Assembly (NCBI GenBank): GCA_934149465.1
Contig: CAKPEZ010000005.1
Span: forward strand, 29,698 to 93,697
DNA length: 64,000 bases
Direction of reading: 5' to 3'
Source of the DNA: an uncultured Bacilli bacterium
GTDB taxonomy: Bacteria; Bacillota_I; Bacilli_A; RF39; UBA660
Part shown: positions 58,053 to 64,000 of the stretch, in pieces
Position numbering within the stretch: position 1 is the first letter of the stretch
How the letters are laid out: every line of letters starts with the position of its first letter
The notes under the pieces: model-generated
Databases searched by the model: none
What the model saw: the letters and a program-made list of their open reading frames with translations, nothing else
What the model was told of the DNA's origin: nothing
Program-made: the position numbers and the translations under genes

Positions 58053-58790
58053 ATGAGTTTTGATGATAAGTATTTAAAAGAGTACGTTAATATATTTGTA
58101 GATACTTCTAGTAAGGAAGAGATGTATAAGATGCTTCCTAATTCTAATTTAAGTAATTACCGAGAGTTTATTATGGCAATGTTAACACAGTTATGTTCTG
58201 ATAGAGAAATGATTTGGAAGATGATGCAAGATGATGCTCTTGATATGGAAGAGTATCATTATTTAGAAGAAGAGCTTAATAAAAATGATAAACACATTAC
58301 TTTTCTTGATGAAGTGTTAAATCCTAAGAAAGAGGAAATACCTAGTGTTAAAGATATTATTTTTTTAAAGACTGCTGATGATGGAGTAAGTTATTTTGAG
58401 AAAGATCTTAAAGCTATACCTAGAGAATATATACCTAAGTTAACAGAGTTATATAATAAATTAAAATATGGGTATCAAACTAATAGTTCTGTTAATATGC
58501 GTCCTTTAATAGGAAATAATAAATTAAGTGGATTATGGGAGATTAAAGATTTTAAGTTAAGACTTATATATAGGGTATTAAGTGATAATCTTATTTTAAT
58601 AGTAGGAGCTTATATGAAGAAAGATGATATGATGACTAGAGATATTAAAGAAATTCTTGAAAATAGGAATGCTTTAGTATTAAATGAACTTAAAAATTTA
58701 GATAATCCTATTGTTAAAGAGATTATGCTTAGAGAAGGAGAAAAAATAGAAGAAGCTTTATATGGAGAAGGACATGGAAAGAAAAGATAA
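58053..58790 (+). CDS. RelE/HigB (Gp49)-like toxin with N-terminal extension
   Basis: 245 aa. The C-terminal ~140 residues match the phage Gp49/HigB branch of RelE toxins: SYFEKDLKAIPREYIPKLTE, VNMRPLIGNNKLSGLWEIKD, FKLRLIYRVLSDNLILIVGA, YMKKDDMM. Such toxins cut mRNA on the ribosome and are ~100-120 aa; here ~100 extra helical residues precede (YVNIFVDTSSKEEMYKMLP, MQDDALDMEEYHYLEEEL). The next ORF overlaps by 17 bases and resembles an HTH antitoxin, the toxin-first order of higBA. Whether the toxin is active is unknown. Confidence 0.72.
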   Translation: MSFDDKYLKEYVNIFVDTSSKEEMYKMLPNSNLSNYREFIMAMLTQLCSDREMIWKMMQDDALDMEEYHYLEEELNKNDKHITFLDEVLNPKKEEIPSVKDIIFLKTADDGVSYFEKDLKAIPREYIPKLTELYNKLKYGYQTNSSVNMRPLIGNNKLSGLWEIKDFKLRLIYRVLSDNLILIVGAYMKKDDMMTRDIKEILENRNALVLNELKNLDNPIVKEIMLREGEKIEEALYGEGHGKKR

Positions 58791-59001
58791 TCTAAAGAGA
58801 TTAGATAAATTATATAAGAATATAGTAAGTGATCTTATGAAAGAGATAAAGGGTAATAATATAGATTTGGTTTTATTAGCTAAGAAGTTAGATATGCCTT
58901 TAGGAGAAGTTATAGATTATCTTTTACTTGATAAAAGAGATTATCTTATATATAAGAATATTGATAAAGAAATTAAAAAAATCTTAATTAAGAAGAACTG
59001 A
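58774..59001 (+). CDS. Small HTH-like partner (putative antitoxin)
   Basis: 75 aa from ATG 58774, with GGAGAAGG upstream inside the toxin gene. Middle part IDLVLLAKKLDMPLGEVIDY and LLLDKRDYLIYKN looks like a short XRE/Cro-type helix-turn-helix; the rest is charged helix. The 17-base overlap with the RelE-like gene implies coupled synthesis. Ends immediately before the ATATGTTAAA boxes, which it could bind. Confidence 0.6.
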   Translation: MERKDNLKRLDKLYKNIVSDLMKEIKGNNIDLVLLAKKLDMPLGEVIDYLLLDKRDYLIYKNIDKEIKKILIKKN

Positions 59002-59050
59002 TATGTTAAAAAAACGAAAAAAATTTAACATATTTCTTGCATATGTTAAA
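59001..59050 (+). promoter_or_regulatory. Operator-like ATATGTTAAA boxes upstream of fic
   Basis: ATATGTTAAA at 59001-59010 and 59041-59050, with an exact inverted copy TTTAACATAT at 59024-59033. Boxes 1 and 2 form a 10-bp inverted repeat with a 13-base spacer; box 3 falls in the spacer of the predicted fic promoter, so a bound repressor would block transcription. The regulator could be the upstream HTH protein or the HTH part of Fic itself. Confidence 0.65.
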
Positions 59051-59065
59051 AAATAAGTGTAATAT
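59037..59065 (+). promoter_or_regulatory. Promoter of fic gene
   Basis: TTGCAT (59037-59042), 17-bp spacer, TAATAT (59060-59065) preceded by TG. Overlaps the third ATATGTTAAA box. Confidence 0.5.
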
Positions 59066-59087
59066 TATATATGAGGGAGCTGATAAT

Positions 59088-60143
59088 ATGCAGTTATTAC
59101 CATTTGATGATTATGATTTAAAAACTTCAAAAATACTTGAGGCATTAAATAAAGCTTCTAGATCGCTTGCAGAGTTAAAAGGATTTGCTAATTCAATTCC
59201 TAATCAGCATATATTAATTAATGCGATTATTATTAATGAGGCTAAAGATAGTAGTGCAATAGAAAATATTGTAACTACTCATGATAGTATTTATAAAGTA
59301 TTAACCGAAAGTGGCTTTAAAGAAAAAGCAGCTAAAGAGGTTGTTGATTATAGAAGTGCTATTTGGTACGGTTATCAAATAATTAAAAAGAAAGGTTTTA
59401 TATCAACTAATGTATTAGTAGAACTTCAATCAATGATTGAACCTGATAAAATAGGTATAAGAAAAAATCCTGGAACTAATTTAGTAAATAGTGCTACTGG
59501 AGAAATTATTTATACGCCACCTCAATCGGAAAACGAAATAAGAAATTTACTTAAAAATTTGGAAGATTATATTAATAATTTTGATGATGGAATTGATCCT
59601 TTAATAAAAATGGCCTTAATTCATTATCAATTTGAGAGTATTCATCCGTTTTATGATGGAAATGGTAGAACAGGAAGAATATTAAATGTCTTATATTTAG
59701 TACTAAGTGGTTTGTTAGATAGTCCGATTCTTTATTTAAGCAATTATATAAATAAAAATAAAAGTGATTATTATAAATTATTTAATGAATTTAGAGAGAA
59801 TAATGATTATGAATCTTGGATAATATATATTTTGAAAGGAATAGAAGAAACATCTGAGAATACAATAGAATTAATCAAACAAATCCAAAATGAAATGGAA
59901 TCTTACAAGAAAGAATTTATGATAAAGTTACCTAAGATATATTCTGATGAATTACTTGATTCATTATTTTTTGAAGTATATACAAGAATTAATTATATTG
60001 AAGATAGATGTGATGTAACAAGGCAGACTGCTACTACGTATTTAAATCAATTAGTTTCTGCTGGTTTGTTAGAGCATGAAAAAATAGGTAGGGAAATAAT
60101 TTATAAAAATGTAAGACTTATTAATTTGTTAAGAAAATTTTAA
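59088..60143 (+). CDS. Fic-family protein with C-terminal winged HTH
   Basis: 351 aa from ATG 59088. N-terminal helix has the inhibitory-type motif SSAIEN (S/TxxxEG/N) near residue 54, and the Fic core HPFYDGNGRTGR lies near residue 185, complete for AMP transfer. The C-terminal ~70 residues (EDRCDVTRQTATTYLNQLVS, GLLEHEKIGREIIY) form a winged HTH, a common Fic/DOC architecture. Fic proteins usually add AMP to target proteins; the internal inhibitory motif keeps them off. An in-frame upstream ATG at 59037 lies in the promoter and is rejected. Follows the toxin pair, from which it is split by operator-like boxes. Confidence 0.9.
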   Translation: MQLLPFDDYDLKTSKILEALNKASRSLAELKGFANSIPNQHILINAIIINEAKDSSAIENIVTTHDSIYKVLTESGFKEKAAKEVVDYRSAIWYGYQIIKKKGFISTNVLVELQSMIEPDKIGIRKNPGTNLVNSATGEIIYTPPQSENEIRNLLKNLEDYINNFDDGIDPLIKMALIHYQFESIHPFYDGNGRTGRILNVLYLVLSGLLDSPILYLSNYINKNKSDYYKLFNEFRENNDYESWIIYILKGIEETSENTIELIKQIQNEMESYKKEFMIKLPKIYSDELLDSLFFEVYTRINYIEDRCDVTRQTATTYLNQLVSAGLLEHEKIGREIIYKNVRLINLLRKF

Positions 60144-60164
60144 GAGTTTGTATATAATATTTTG

Positions 60165-60173
60165 TGCTATAAT
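60165..60173 (+). promoter_or_regulatory. Extended -10 element for 60198 gene
   Basis: TGCTATAAT, a perfect extended -10, 25 bp before the start codon; no good -35. Confidence 0.5.
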
Positions 60174-60197
60174 AGGTCTTAAGTTTTAGGGGGATAT

Positions 60198-60734
60198 ATG
60201 ATTAAAAGGAAAGAAGAACTTAAGATCTATGAAAAACTTGGTATTAAGAAGTTTAAAGAATTTACAATTAATGGAAGAAGAATCTTGTTTAATGCTATTT
60301 ATAATAATTCTAAAGAAGTAGAAGAAGTACTTAAATCACCTAGTAATTATAATATAGATCTTTCCTTAGAAGGGGTTAAGAATTTTAAAAAAGAAATTAC
60401 TTATAATAGTATGATTCATTTAGTTGGTTTTATCTTTTCATTAGGAGGAATTATTATATCGATAGCACTTTGTTTTAAGGGAGTACTTAGTAGTGAGATT
60501 ATTTCTTTAGTTATTGGAATGTTTGCTAGTATTTTAGGTACTTATATAAATGGATCTTGCTTAGTTCTTCAAAGATATAATTATTTAAGAATAGAAAAGA
60601 TCTTAGAAAGAGCTTATTCTTTGGAAAAAAGTAAAGAAGAAAAGAGAAAATATAATTATATAGAAGAAAGAACTTTTAATATTAGAAGAAAAGAATCTAA
60701 GTTTATTCCTAAGAAGAGAATTTTACGTAAGTAA
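60198..60734 (+). CDS. Hypothetical membrane protein with two helices
   Basis: 178 aa. Cytoplasmic N-terminus (~75 residues, charged), two transmembrane helices (IHLVGFIFSLGGIIISIALC and IISLVIGMFASILGTYI) and a long basic cytoplasmic tail (KSKEEKRKYNYIEERTF, SKFIPKKRILRK). No family recognised. AGGGGGAT ribosome binding site. Located between fic and spoVS with its own promoter element. Confidence 0.7.
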   Translation: MIKRKEELKIYEKLGIKKFKEFTINGRRILFNAIYNNSKEVEEVLKSPSNYNIDLSLEGVKNFKKEITYNSMIHLVGFIFSLGGIIISIALCFKGVLSSEIISLVIGMFASILGTYINGSCLVLQRYNYLRIEKILERAYSLEKSKEEKRKYNYIEERTFNIRRKESKFIPKKRILRK

Positions 60735-60742
60735 GTTCTTTT

Positions 60743-60772
60743 TTTTATTAAACTTCATATAGTTTAATAAAA
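60743..60772. repeat. 12-bp perfect inverted repeat before spoVS
   Basis: TTTTATTAAACT and AGTTTAATAAAA flank a six-base centre. It follows a T-run behind the 60198 gene and ends right at the AAAGGA of the spoVS ribosome binding site. Could be a bidirectional terminator or a regulator site. Confidence 0.75.
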
Positions 60773-60793
60773 GAAAGGAATGATTTACAATAT

Positions 60794-61054
60794 ATGGAAA
60801 TGTTAAAGGTAAGTTCAAAGTCTAATCCAAGTAGCGTTGCAGGAGCTTTATCTAATGTATTTAGAGAAAAGGGAAGTGTTGAAATACAAGCTATTGGAGC
60901 AGGAGCTTTAAATCAAGCTATTAAAGCAATAGCAATTGCAAGAGGGTTTGTGGCTCCATCTGGTAAAAATTTGGTTTGTATTCCAGCTTTTACAGATATT
61001 GTAATTGATGGGGACGAACGTACGGCAATTAAGTTAATCGTAGAAGCTAAATAG
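60794..61054 (+). CDS. spoVS: Stage V sporulation protein S
   Basis: 86 aa, extremely conserved: MEMLKVSSKSNPSSVAGAL, EIQAIGAGALNQAIKAIAIA, RGFVAPSGKNL, IPAFTDI and the end IKLIVE. SpoVS is a small Alba-like nucleic-acid-binding regulator affecting septation and sporulation in B. subtilis, and also occurs in non-spore-formers (Thermus, Thermotoga). The start MEMLKV aligns with family starts, though the AAAGGA is somewhat far (about 14 bases). A terminator overlaps its stop codon. Confidence 0.95.
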   Translation: MEMLKVSSKSNPSSVAGALSNVFREKGSVEIQAIGAGALNQAIKAIAIARGFVAPSGKNLVCIPAFTDIVIDGDERTAIKLIVEAK

Positions 61055-61067
61055 CTTCTTTTATTTT
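61043..61067 (+). terminator. Terminator overlapping spoVS stop
   Basis: GAAGCT and AGCTTC pair around AAAT, followed by TTTTATTTT. Confidence 0.78.
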
Positions 61068-61103
61068 ATCTTCATAACTTATTTAGTCATATAAAAACAT
61101 CAC

Positions 61104-61132
61104 TTCTTGTGTCCAAGAAACGTGGTTCATAT
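61104..61132 (+). repeat. 29-bp dispersed repeat, copy B
   Basis: Matches 50919-50947 at 27 of 29 positions (same strand). Lies in a region with broken genes. Confidence 0.7.
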
Positions 61133-61290
61133 TATAAAAATACATTGCAAACTCTAAAGGCAGAAGATTATCCAGTATTTACTTATTTATATAATTGCTT
61201 ACCCCAAAAATAAAAAAAGTAGAAAGTGTTGTGAAAGTAAAAATCGTGTAAATTTTACTGGTACAAAATAGGAAATAATTTTAAAATACT

Positions 61291-61380
61291 TATGATGTAA
61301 TCATAGCAAATCGTTTTGATGAAGAATTAGAATACGTAAAACATAAAATATATAATAGAGATTTATTTAGAAGTAATTAA
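61291..61380 (+). pseudogene. C-terminal remnant of UDP-glucose 6-dehydrogenase-type gene
   Basis: Only 29 codons remain: YDVIIANRFDEELEYVKHKI, then YNRDLFRSN and stop. This matches the end of nucleotide-sugar dehydrogenases (DVIxANR..DEL..V..KVYTRDLF). Everything upstream of it is gone or scrambled. UDP-glucuronate from such an enzyme feeds capsule synthesis, so a capsule gene may once have been here. Confidence 0.6.
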
Positions 61381-61404
61381 AAAACAAGTAAACTTGCTTT
61401 TTTT
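61381..61404 (+). terminator. Terminator behind ugd remnant
   Basis: CAAGT and ACTTG pair around AA, followed by C and seven T. Confidence 0.6.
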
Positions 61405-61483
61405 AGTATTGTACTTTTTTAATATAAATATATTTGGATTTTTATAATTATTATAGTATAATAAACTAAAGGAGGAATAATAT

Positions 61484-62635
61484 ATGTCTAAAATAGACAA
61501 AAACAAGAAAAAAATTATCGCTATTATATCTGGCATTATATTAATTGCTATAATTATTTTCTTACTATGGTTTTTCAATCGAAAGTTTGATGTCACTTTT
61601 GATTTGAATAATGGTACCAAAGAAGAAATCATTAAAGTCAAATATCTCCAAACCATTAACGAAAAAGATGTCAAAGATCAAAAAGATTTAGGAGAATCAT
61701 TTATTGCTTGGTATGAAGTAGTTGGTATTAAAGAAAAAGAAGATGTCTTAGCAGATAAACCATTTGACTTTAATACTAAAATTAATAAGGCTATCAAACT
61801 AAAAGCGATTTATGAAGGAAAAGTTGAAACAATTACTATTACTTTTGACTCTAAAGGTGGAAGTGCTGTTGACTCTATTACTATTAATAAAGGCACTGAA
61901 CTTATCCTTCCCCAAGATCCTACGTATGCTGGTTATATTTTTAAAGGATGGTATGATATAAATGAAACTCCAATCCATAATAATGTTCTTCTAGAAGAAG
62001 ACACTACTTTATATGCTAAGTGGGAAAAACTACCAGAACCTAAACAAGAACCTAAAAAAGAAGAAAAAATATCTTTATCATTAAGCCGAGATACTCTTCA
62101 TGTTAATGGTATTAAAACAGCTACCGCTACCGCAACAGTTGAAAATTCTAGTGGAAAAGCTACTTTTTCATTAAGCGATACTAACTGTATGACTATTAAT
62201 GAAAATACCGGTGCTATTAACGTTGTTTCTAATCCTAGAAATTGTTCTAATGGTGCTACAATTACAGTAATTGCCAAAACTCCTAGTGGAAAAAGTGCTA
62301 CTGCTACCATTTATTATGAAAAAGATTTAGCCTTAACTCATGAAGGCAAAACTTATACTCAAGATGATAAAACCAATGGTAAATCTTCAGGCTTCACTGT
62401 AGATGCTAATCAAAATGTTAGTTGGAATATAGAAGCTGCTGTAAAGCCATCATATAGTTACAAATATAATGATTACAAAAATAAAACGGCTACATCTGTA
62501 ACTGGTGGATATATCATTGACAGTCCCGTAGAGTCAACTGGTGCTATTAGCAAAATATCGACTGATGTTAAAGTAACCGCTACTACTAAAGCTGAACAAA
62601 AAATATCTTTAATAATAAACCAGTATATAGCATAA
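61484..62635 (+). CDS. Membrane-anchored surface protein with InlB-type repeat
   Basis: 383 aa. N-terminal basic start, one transmembrane helix (IIAIISGIILIAIIIFLLWF), then an incomplete and a complete Listeria-Bacteroides (InlB B/Flg_new) repeat: ITFDSKGGSAVDSITINKG, YAGYIFKGWYDI, TTLYAKWEK. A short Pro/Glu/Lys hinge and an Ig-like beta domain (SLSRDTLHVNG, CMTINENTGAINVVS) follow, then a last beta-rich part. No sortase tail. Codons use more C than the neighbours (GTC, CTC, ACC), hinting at later arrival. AAGGAGGA ribosome binding site. Probable adhesin. Confidence 0.82.
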   Translation: MSKIDKNKKKIIAIISGIILIAIIIFLLWFFNRKFDVTFDLNNGTKEEIIKVKYLQTINEKDVKDQKDLGESFIAWYEVVGIKEKEDVLADKPFDFNTKINKAIKLKAIYEGKVETITITFDSKGGSAVDSITINKGTELILPQDPTYAGYIFKGWYDINETPIHNNVLLEEDTTLYAKWEKLPEPKQEPKKEEKISLSLSRDTLHVNGIKTATATATVENSSGKATFSLSDTNCMTINENTGAINVVSNPRNCSNGATITVIAKTPSGKSATATIYYEKDLALTHEGKTYTQDDKTNGKSSGFTVDANQNVSWNIEAAVKPSYSYKYNDYKNKTATSVTGGYIIDSPVESTGAISKISTDVKVTATTKAEQKISLIINQYIA

Positions 62636-62655
62636 AAAAATAAAGTATGATACAT

Positions 62656-62960
62656 ATGAAGAAATAATTATCTTATAATATTAGTGATTTTCTGGATGTT
62701 CATAATCTTCATCATGACATCCTTTTAATGCCAAAGAATCAGCTAATCAATCTAATTTTATAGTTAATATAATAGCTAGTATCTTTAATATAAATAATAT
62801 AATTTTACTAAAAATAGTTCTAGAAAATCTTACTTATTATCTATTATTACTATGTATTATATATGCTACTAGTGATGAATTTCATAAAATATTTACTCCT
62901 AGTAGAGTATGTCAAATAAAAGATATCTATAGATTTAATTACTGGTATATATTTATTTAA
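62656..62960 (+). pseudogene. VanZ-family membrane protein, frameshifted
   Basis: Read across frames: ATG AAG AAA, extra T, then NYLIILVIFWMFIIFIMTSF, extra T, then NAKESANQSNFIVNII, later YYLLLLCIIYATSDEFHKIF and TPSR..QIKDIY. The YAxSDExHxxF-x-P-x-R part and SF-ES-NQS are VanZ marks. Two +1 shifts break the gene and the middle (HxxY region) is missing. TAA at 62958. Confidence 0.7.
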
Positions 62961-62991
62961 ATTACTAAAAAAAATAAAATTTAGTGTGAAG

Positions 62992-63020
62992 ATGAGATGA
63001 TAATTTGTCATCTTTTTTTC
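62992..63020 (+). terminator. Terminator behind VanZ remnant
   Basis: AGATGA (62995-63000) pairs with TCATCT (63008-63013), followed by a T run. Confidence 0.7.
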
Positions 63021-63246
63021 ATACGCTATTATAGAGTAAATAATAATCGTAAGATGAGGTATTAAGTGAAAGATCATTATTTATTAGTGGGTTTAAATAA
63101 TAAGGATGTTAAAATACTCACTGTCAATTAAAAATGTAATGATTTAATACAACTAAAAGGATTTAATTTTCTTAATTTTGCAGTTTTTTATTTAAAAACG
63201 GAATTTCAAATGAAATTTCACGGTTTGTTATTTTCTTCAAAAAATA

Positions 63247-63275
63247 TTGATTATTTTAAGCTGATATGCTAAAAT
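63247..63275 (+). promoter_or_regulatory. Promoter of 63452 gene
   Basis: TTGATT (63247-63252), 17-bp spacer, TAAAAT (63270-63275) with TG extension. Start would be ~170 bases before the gene. Confidence 0.6.
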
Positions 63276-63380
63276 TAAGTAGAGAGTAAGATAAGAAGGA
63301 AGAAGTGATATTTCTATGAATAATGCATAAAATAATTCTTCTTACTACGTAAATAATACAATATAAAAATATATACAAAT

Positions 63381-63411
63381 AAAACGTTAGAGTAATCTAA
63401 TACGTTTTTTA
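63381..63411 (+). terminator. Terminator/attenuator in leader of 63452 gene
   Basis: AAACGT/ACGTTT and TAGA/TCTA form a stem-loop followed by TTT; lies 40 bases before the start codon, downstream of the promoter, so it may attenuate the gene. Confidence 0.55.
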
Positions 63412-63451
63412 GTATAGATTTTTTTTGTATTTAGAAAGGAAAAATTAAAAA

Positions 63452-64000
63452 ATGGGAAAGAAAAATATTTACCTCCTAGTAGGAGGAATAGCTTTAGTAA
63501 TCTTATCTATTGGAGTATCTTTTGCTTGGTGGGGATGGACTAGTACTAATAACACTAACGTAACATTTACTATCAATGGCTTAGATATTATTGCAACTAA
63601 TACTGATATTAAAGGGGATGTAATCCCAGTATCAAGTAAAGAAAATGGAATAGTAGAAGAGTTTACAGTAAAACAAAAAGGAAATAATGGAGATGTTCCA
63701 ATATGTGCAGATTTTACTTTAACTCTAACAAATCTTCCAACAGAATTACAAGAGCCAAGCTTTAAGTATAGTATCTATAATGGTACTACGCAAGTAGGAA
63801 AAGGTAGCTTTGAAAATTCTAAACAAGGAGATGTTATCACGATTGCAACTAGTCAGCTAGTTACAACAACAGAATCAACTTACAAAGTATATGTTTGGAT
63901 TGATGGTAATATGGATAATCCTCTTACTATGGGAGGAAAGCACTTCTTATTTACCCTAGGTATAATAGCAAGTCAACAAGAAGGAGCATGTACTCCAAGT
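63452..64000 (+). CDS. Surface protein, 3' end outside window
   Basis: 183 codons are seen without a stop. Begins MGKKNIYLLVGGIALVILSI, then GVSFAWWGWTSTN, a signal/anchor of the TasA/SipW-like kind, then a beta-rich domain (VTFTINGLDII, EEFTVKQKGNNGDVP, YKVYVWIDGNMDNP) and Ser/Thr-rich loops. AGAAAGGA ribosome binding site. Similar in plan to the anchors of the 49204 and 51054 proteins but not homologous by eye. Likely another displayed surface protein; head domain unknown because it is cut off. Confidence 0.78.
   Translation, partial: MGKKNIYLLVGGIALVILSIGVSFAWWGWTSTNNTNVTFTINGLDIIATNTDIKGDVIPVSSKENGIVEEFTVKQKGNNGDVPICADFTLTLTNLPTELQEPSFKYSIYNGTTQVGKGSFENSKQGDVITIATSQLVTTTESTYKVYVWIDGNMDNPLTMGGKHFLFTLGIIASQQEGACTPS

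Larger units (their letters stand above)
61055..61483. other. Decayed intergenic region
   Basis: 429 bp without an intact gene. Contains copy B of the 29-bp repeat (61104), a C-terminal ugd remnant (61291-61380), a small terminator and a start region for the 61484 gene (AAGGAGGA). It looks like the scar of an insertion/deletion event. Confidence 0.6.
62961..63451. other. Non-coding stretch before last gene
   Basis: About 490 bp with no intact gene: terminators at 62992 and 63381, a promoter at 63247, and a hairpin near 63190-63225 (AATTTCA/TGAAATT inside AAAC/GTTT). The part from 63282 on probably is the 5' leader of the 63452 gene. Confidence 0.55.

Noticed and set aside
61363..62655. Minus-strand frames over the InlB-like gene
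   Set aside because: The plus strand has signal, repeats and ribosome binding site; the minus frames are low-complexity Val/Ala/Leu shadows.

Overview
This window is a 64 kb piece of the chromosome of a very AT-rich Gram-positive bacterium. The gene order secY-adk-map-infA-rpmJ-rpsM-rpsK-rpoA-rplQ, an Asn T-box leader, an infC-rpmI-rplT leader and AGGAGG-type ribosome binding sites all point to the Firmicutes. TGA is an ordinary stop and Trp is TGG, so this is not a code-4 mollicute. Metabolism looks anaerobic and fermentative (pyruvate formate-lyase with its activase, pyruvate phosphate dikinase). Sporulation-type genes are present (a spoVID-like/ysxE-like pair and spoVS). My inference is an uncultured gut-type Bacilli or Erysipelotrichia relative, but no rRNA is present to prove it. 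Practically every gene lies on the + strand.

Layout. 1-5 kb: 3' end of the ribosomal protein operon. 5-9.7 kb: Cys-rich surface protein with CnaB-like repeats and a sortase-like tail, then an orphan prepilin-like protein. 9.8-11.4 kb: spoVID-like and ysxE-like genes. 11.7-15 kb: infC operon with attenuator leader, then an Asn T-box and asnB. 15-22.5 kb: HerA-like ATPase, SGNH hydrolase, Xer recombinase, tdk, ppdK. 22.6-26.6 kb: accessory stretch with a CptIN-type type III toxin-antitoxin locus (intact-looking RNA antitoxin, toxin gene broken by one stop codon), tsaC, Nudix, MazG-like, WYL regulator and NADAR. 26.7-41.4 kb: sugar kinase, Smr protein, a membrane-anchored Cys-rich protein, HD hydrolase, yfhO with a csbB-like glycosyltransferase, tRNA-Arg(CCU), a 1290-aa protein ending in a metallophosphoesterase, argS, uppP, tRNA-Thr(GGU). 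41.5-43.6 kb: KilA-N remnant, collagen-like protein and holin beside the tRNA. 44-49 kb: CBS-type Mn pyrophosphatase, metal exporter-like protein, P-type ATPase.

49.1-52.6 kb is the most striking part. Two surface proteins share a nearly identical promoter, signal and N-terminal domain but have different C-terminal domains. The first ends in a C-type-lectin-like domain whose last ~130 bp are suddenly GC-rich and A-poor. An 8-bp hairpin sits exactly at the stop codon. These are the marks of a diversity-generating retroelement (DGR) variable region; no reverse transcriptase or template repeat is in the window. 52.6-58 kb: FAD/Rieske oxidoreductase, pseudouridine synthase, pflB-pflA. 58-61 kb: RelE/HigB-like toxin with an extra N-terminal domain plus HTH partner, an operator-like array, a Fic protein, spoVS. 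61-64 kb is decayed (ugd and VanZ remnants, a repeat shared with 50.9 kb) around two anchored surface proteins, the last cut by the window end.

The housekeeping genes form ordinary operons. The accessory stretches (5-9.7, 22.6-26.6, 41.5-43.6, 49-52.6 and 58-64 kb) hold the surface display, toxin-antitoxin and gene-decay features that deserve attention. All functional calls come from reading motifs by eye; no database search was run.
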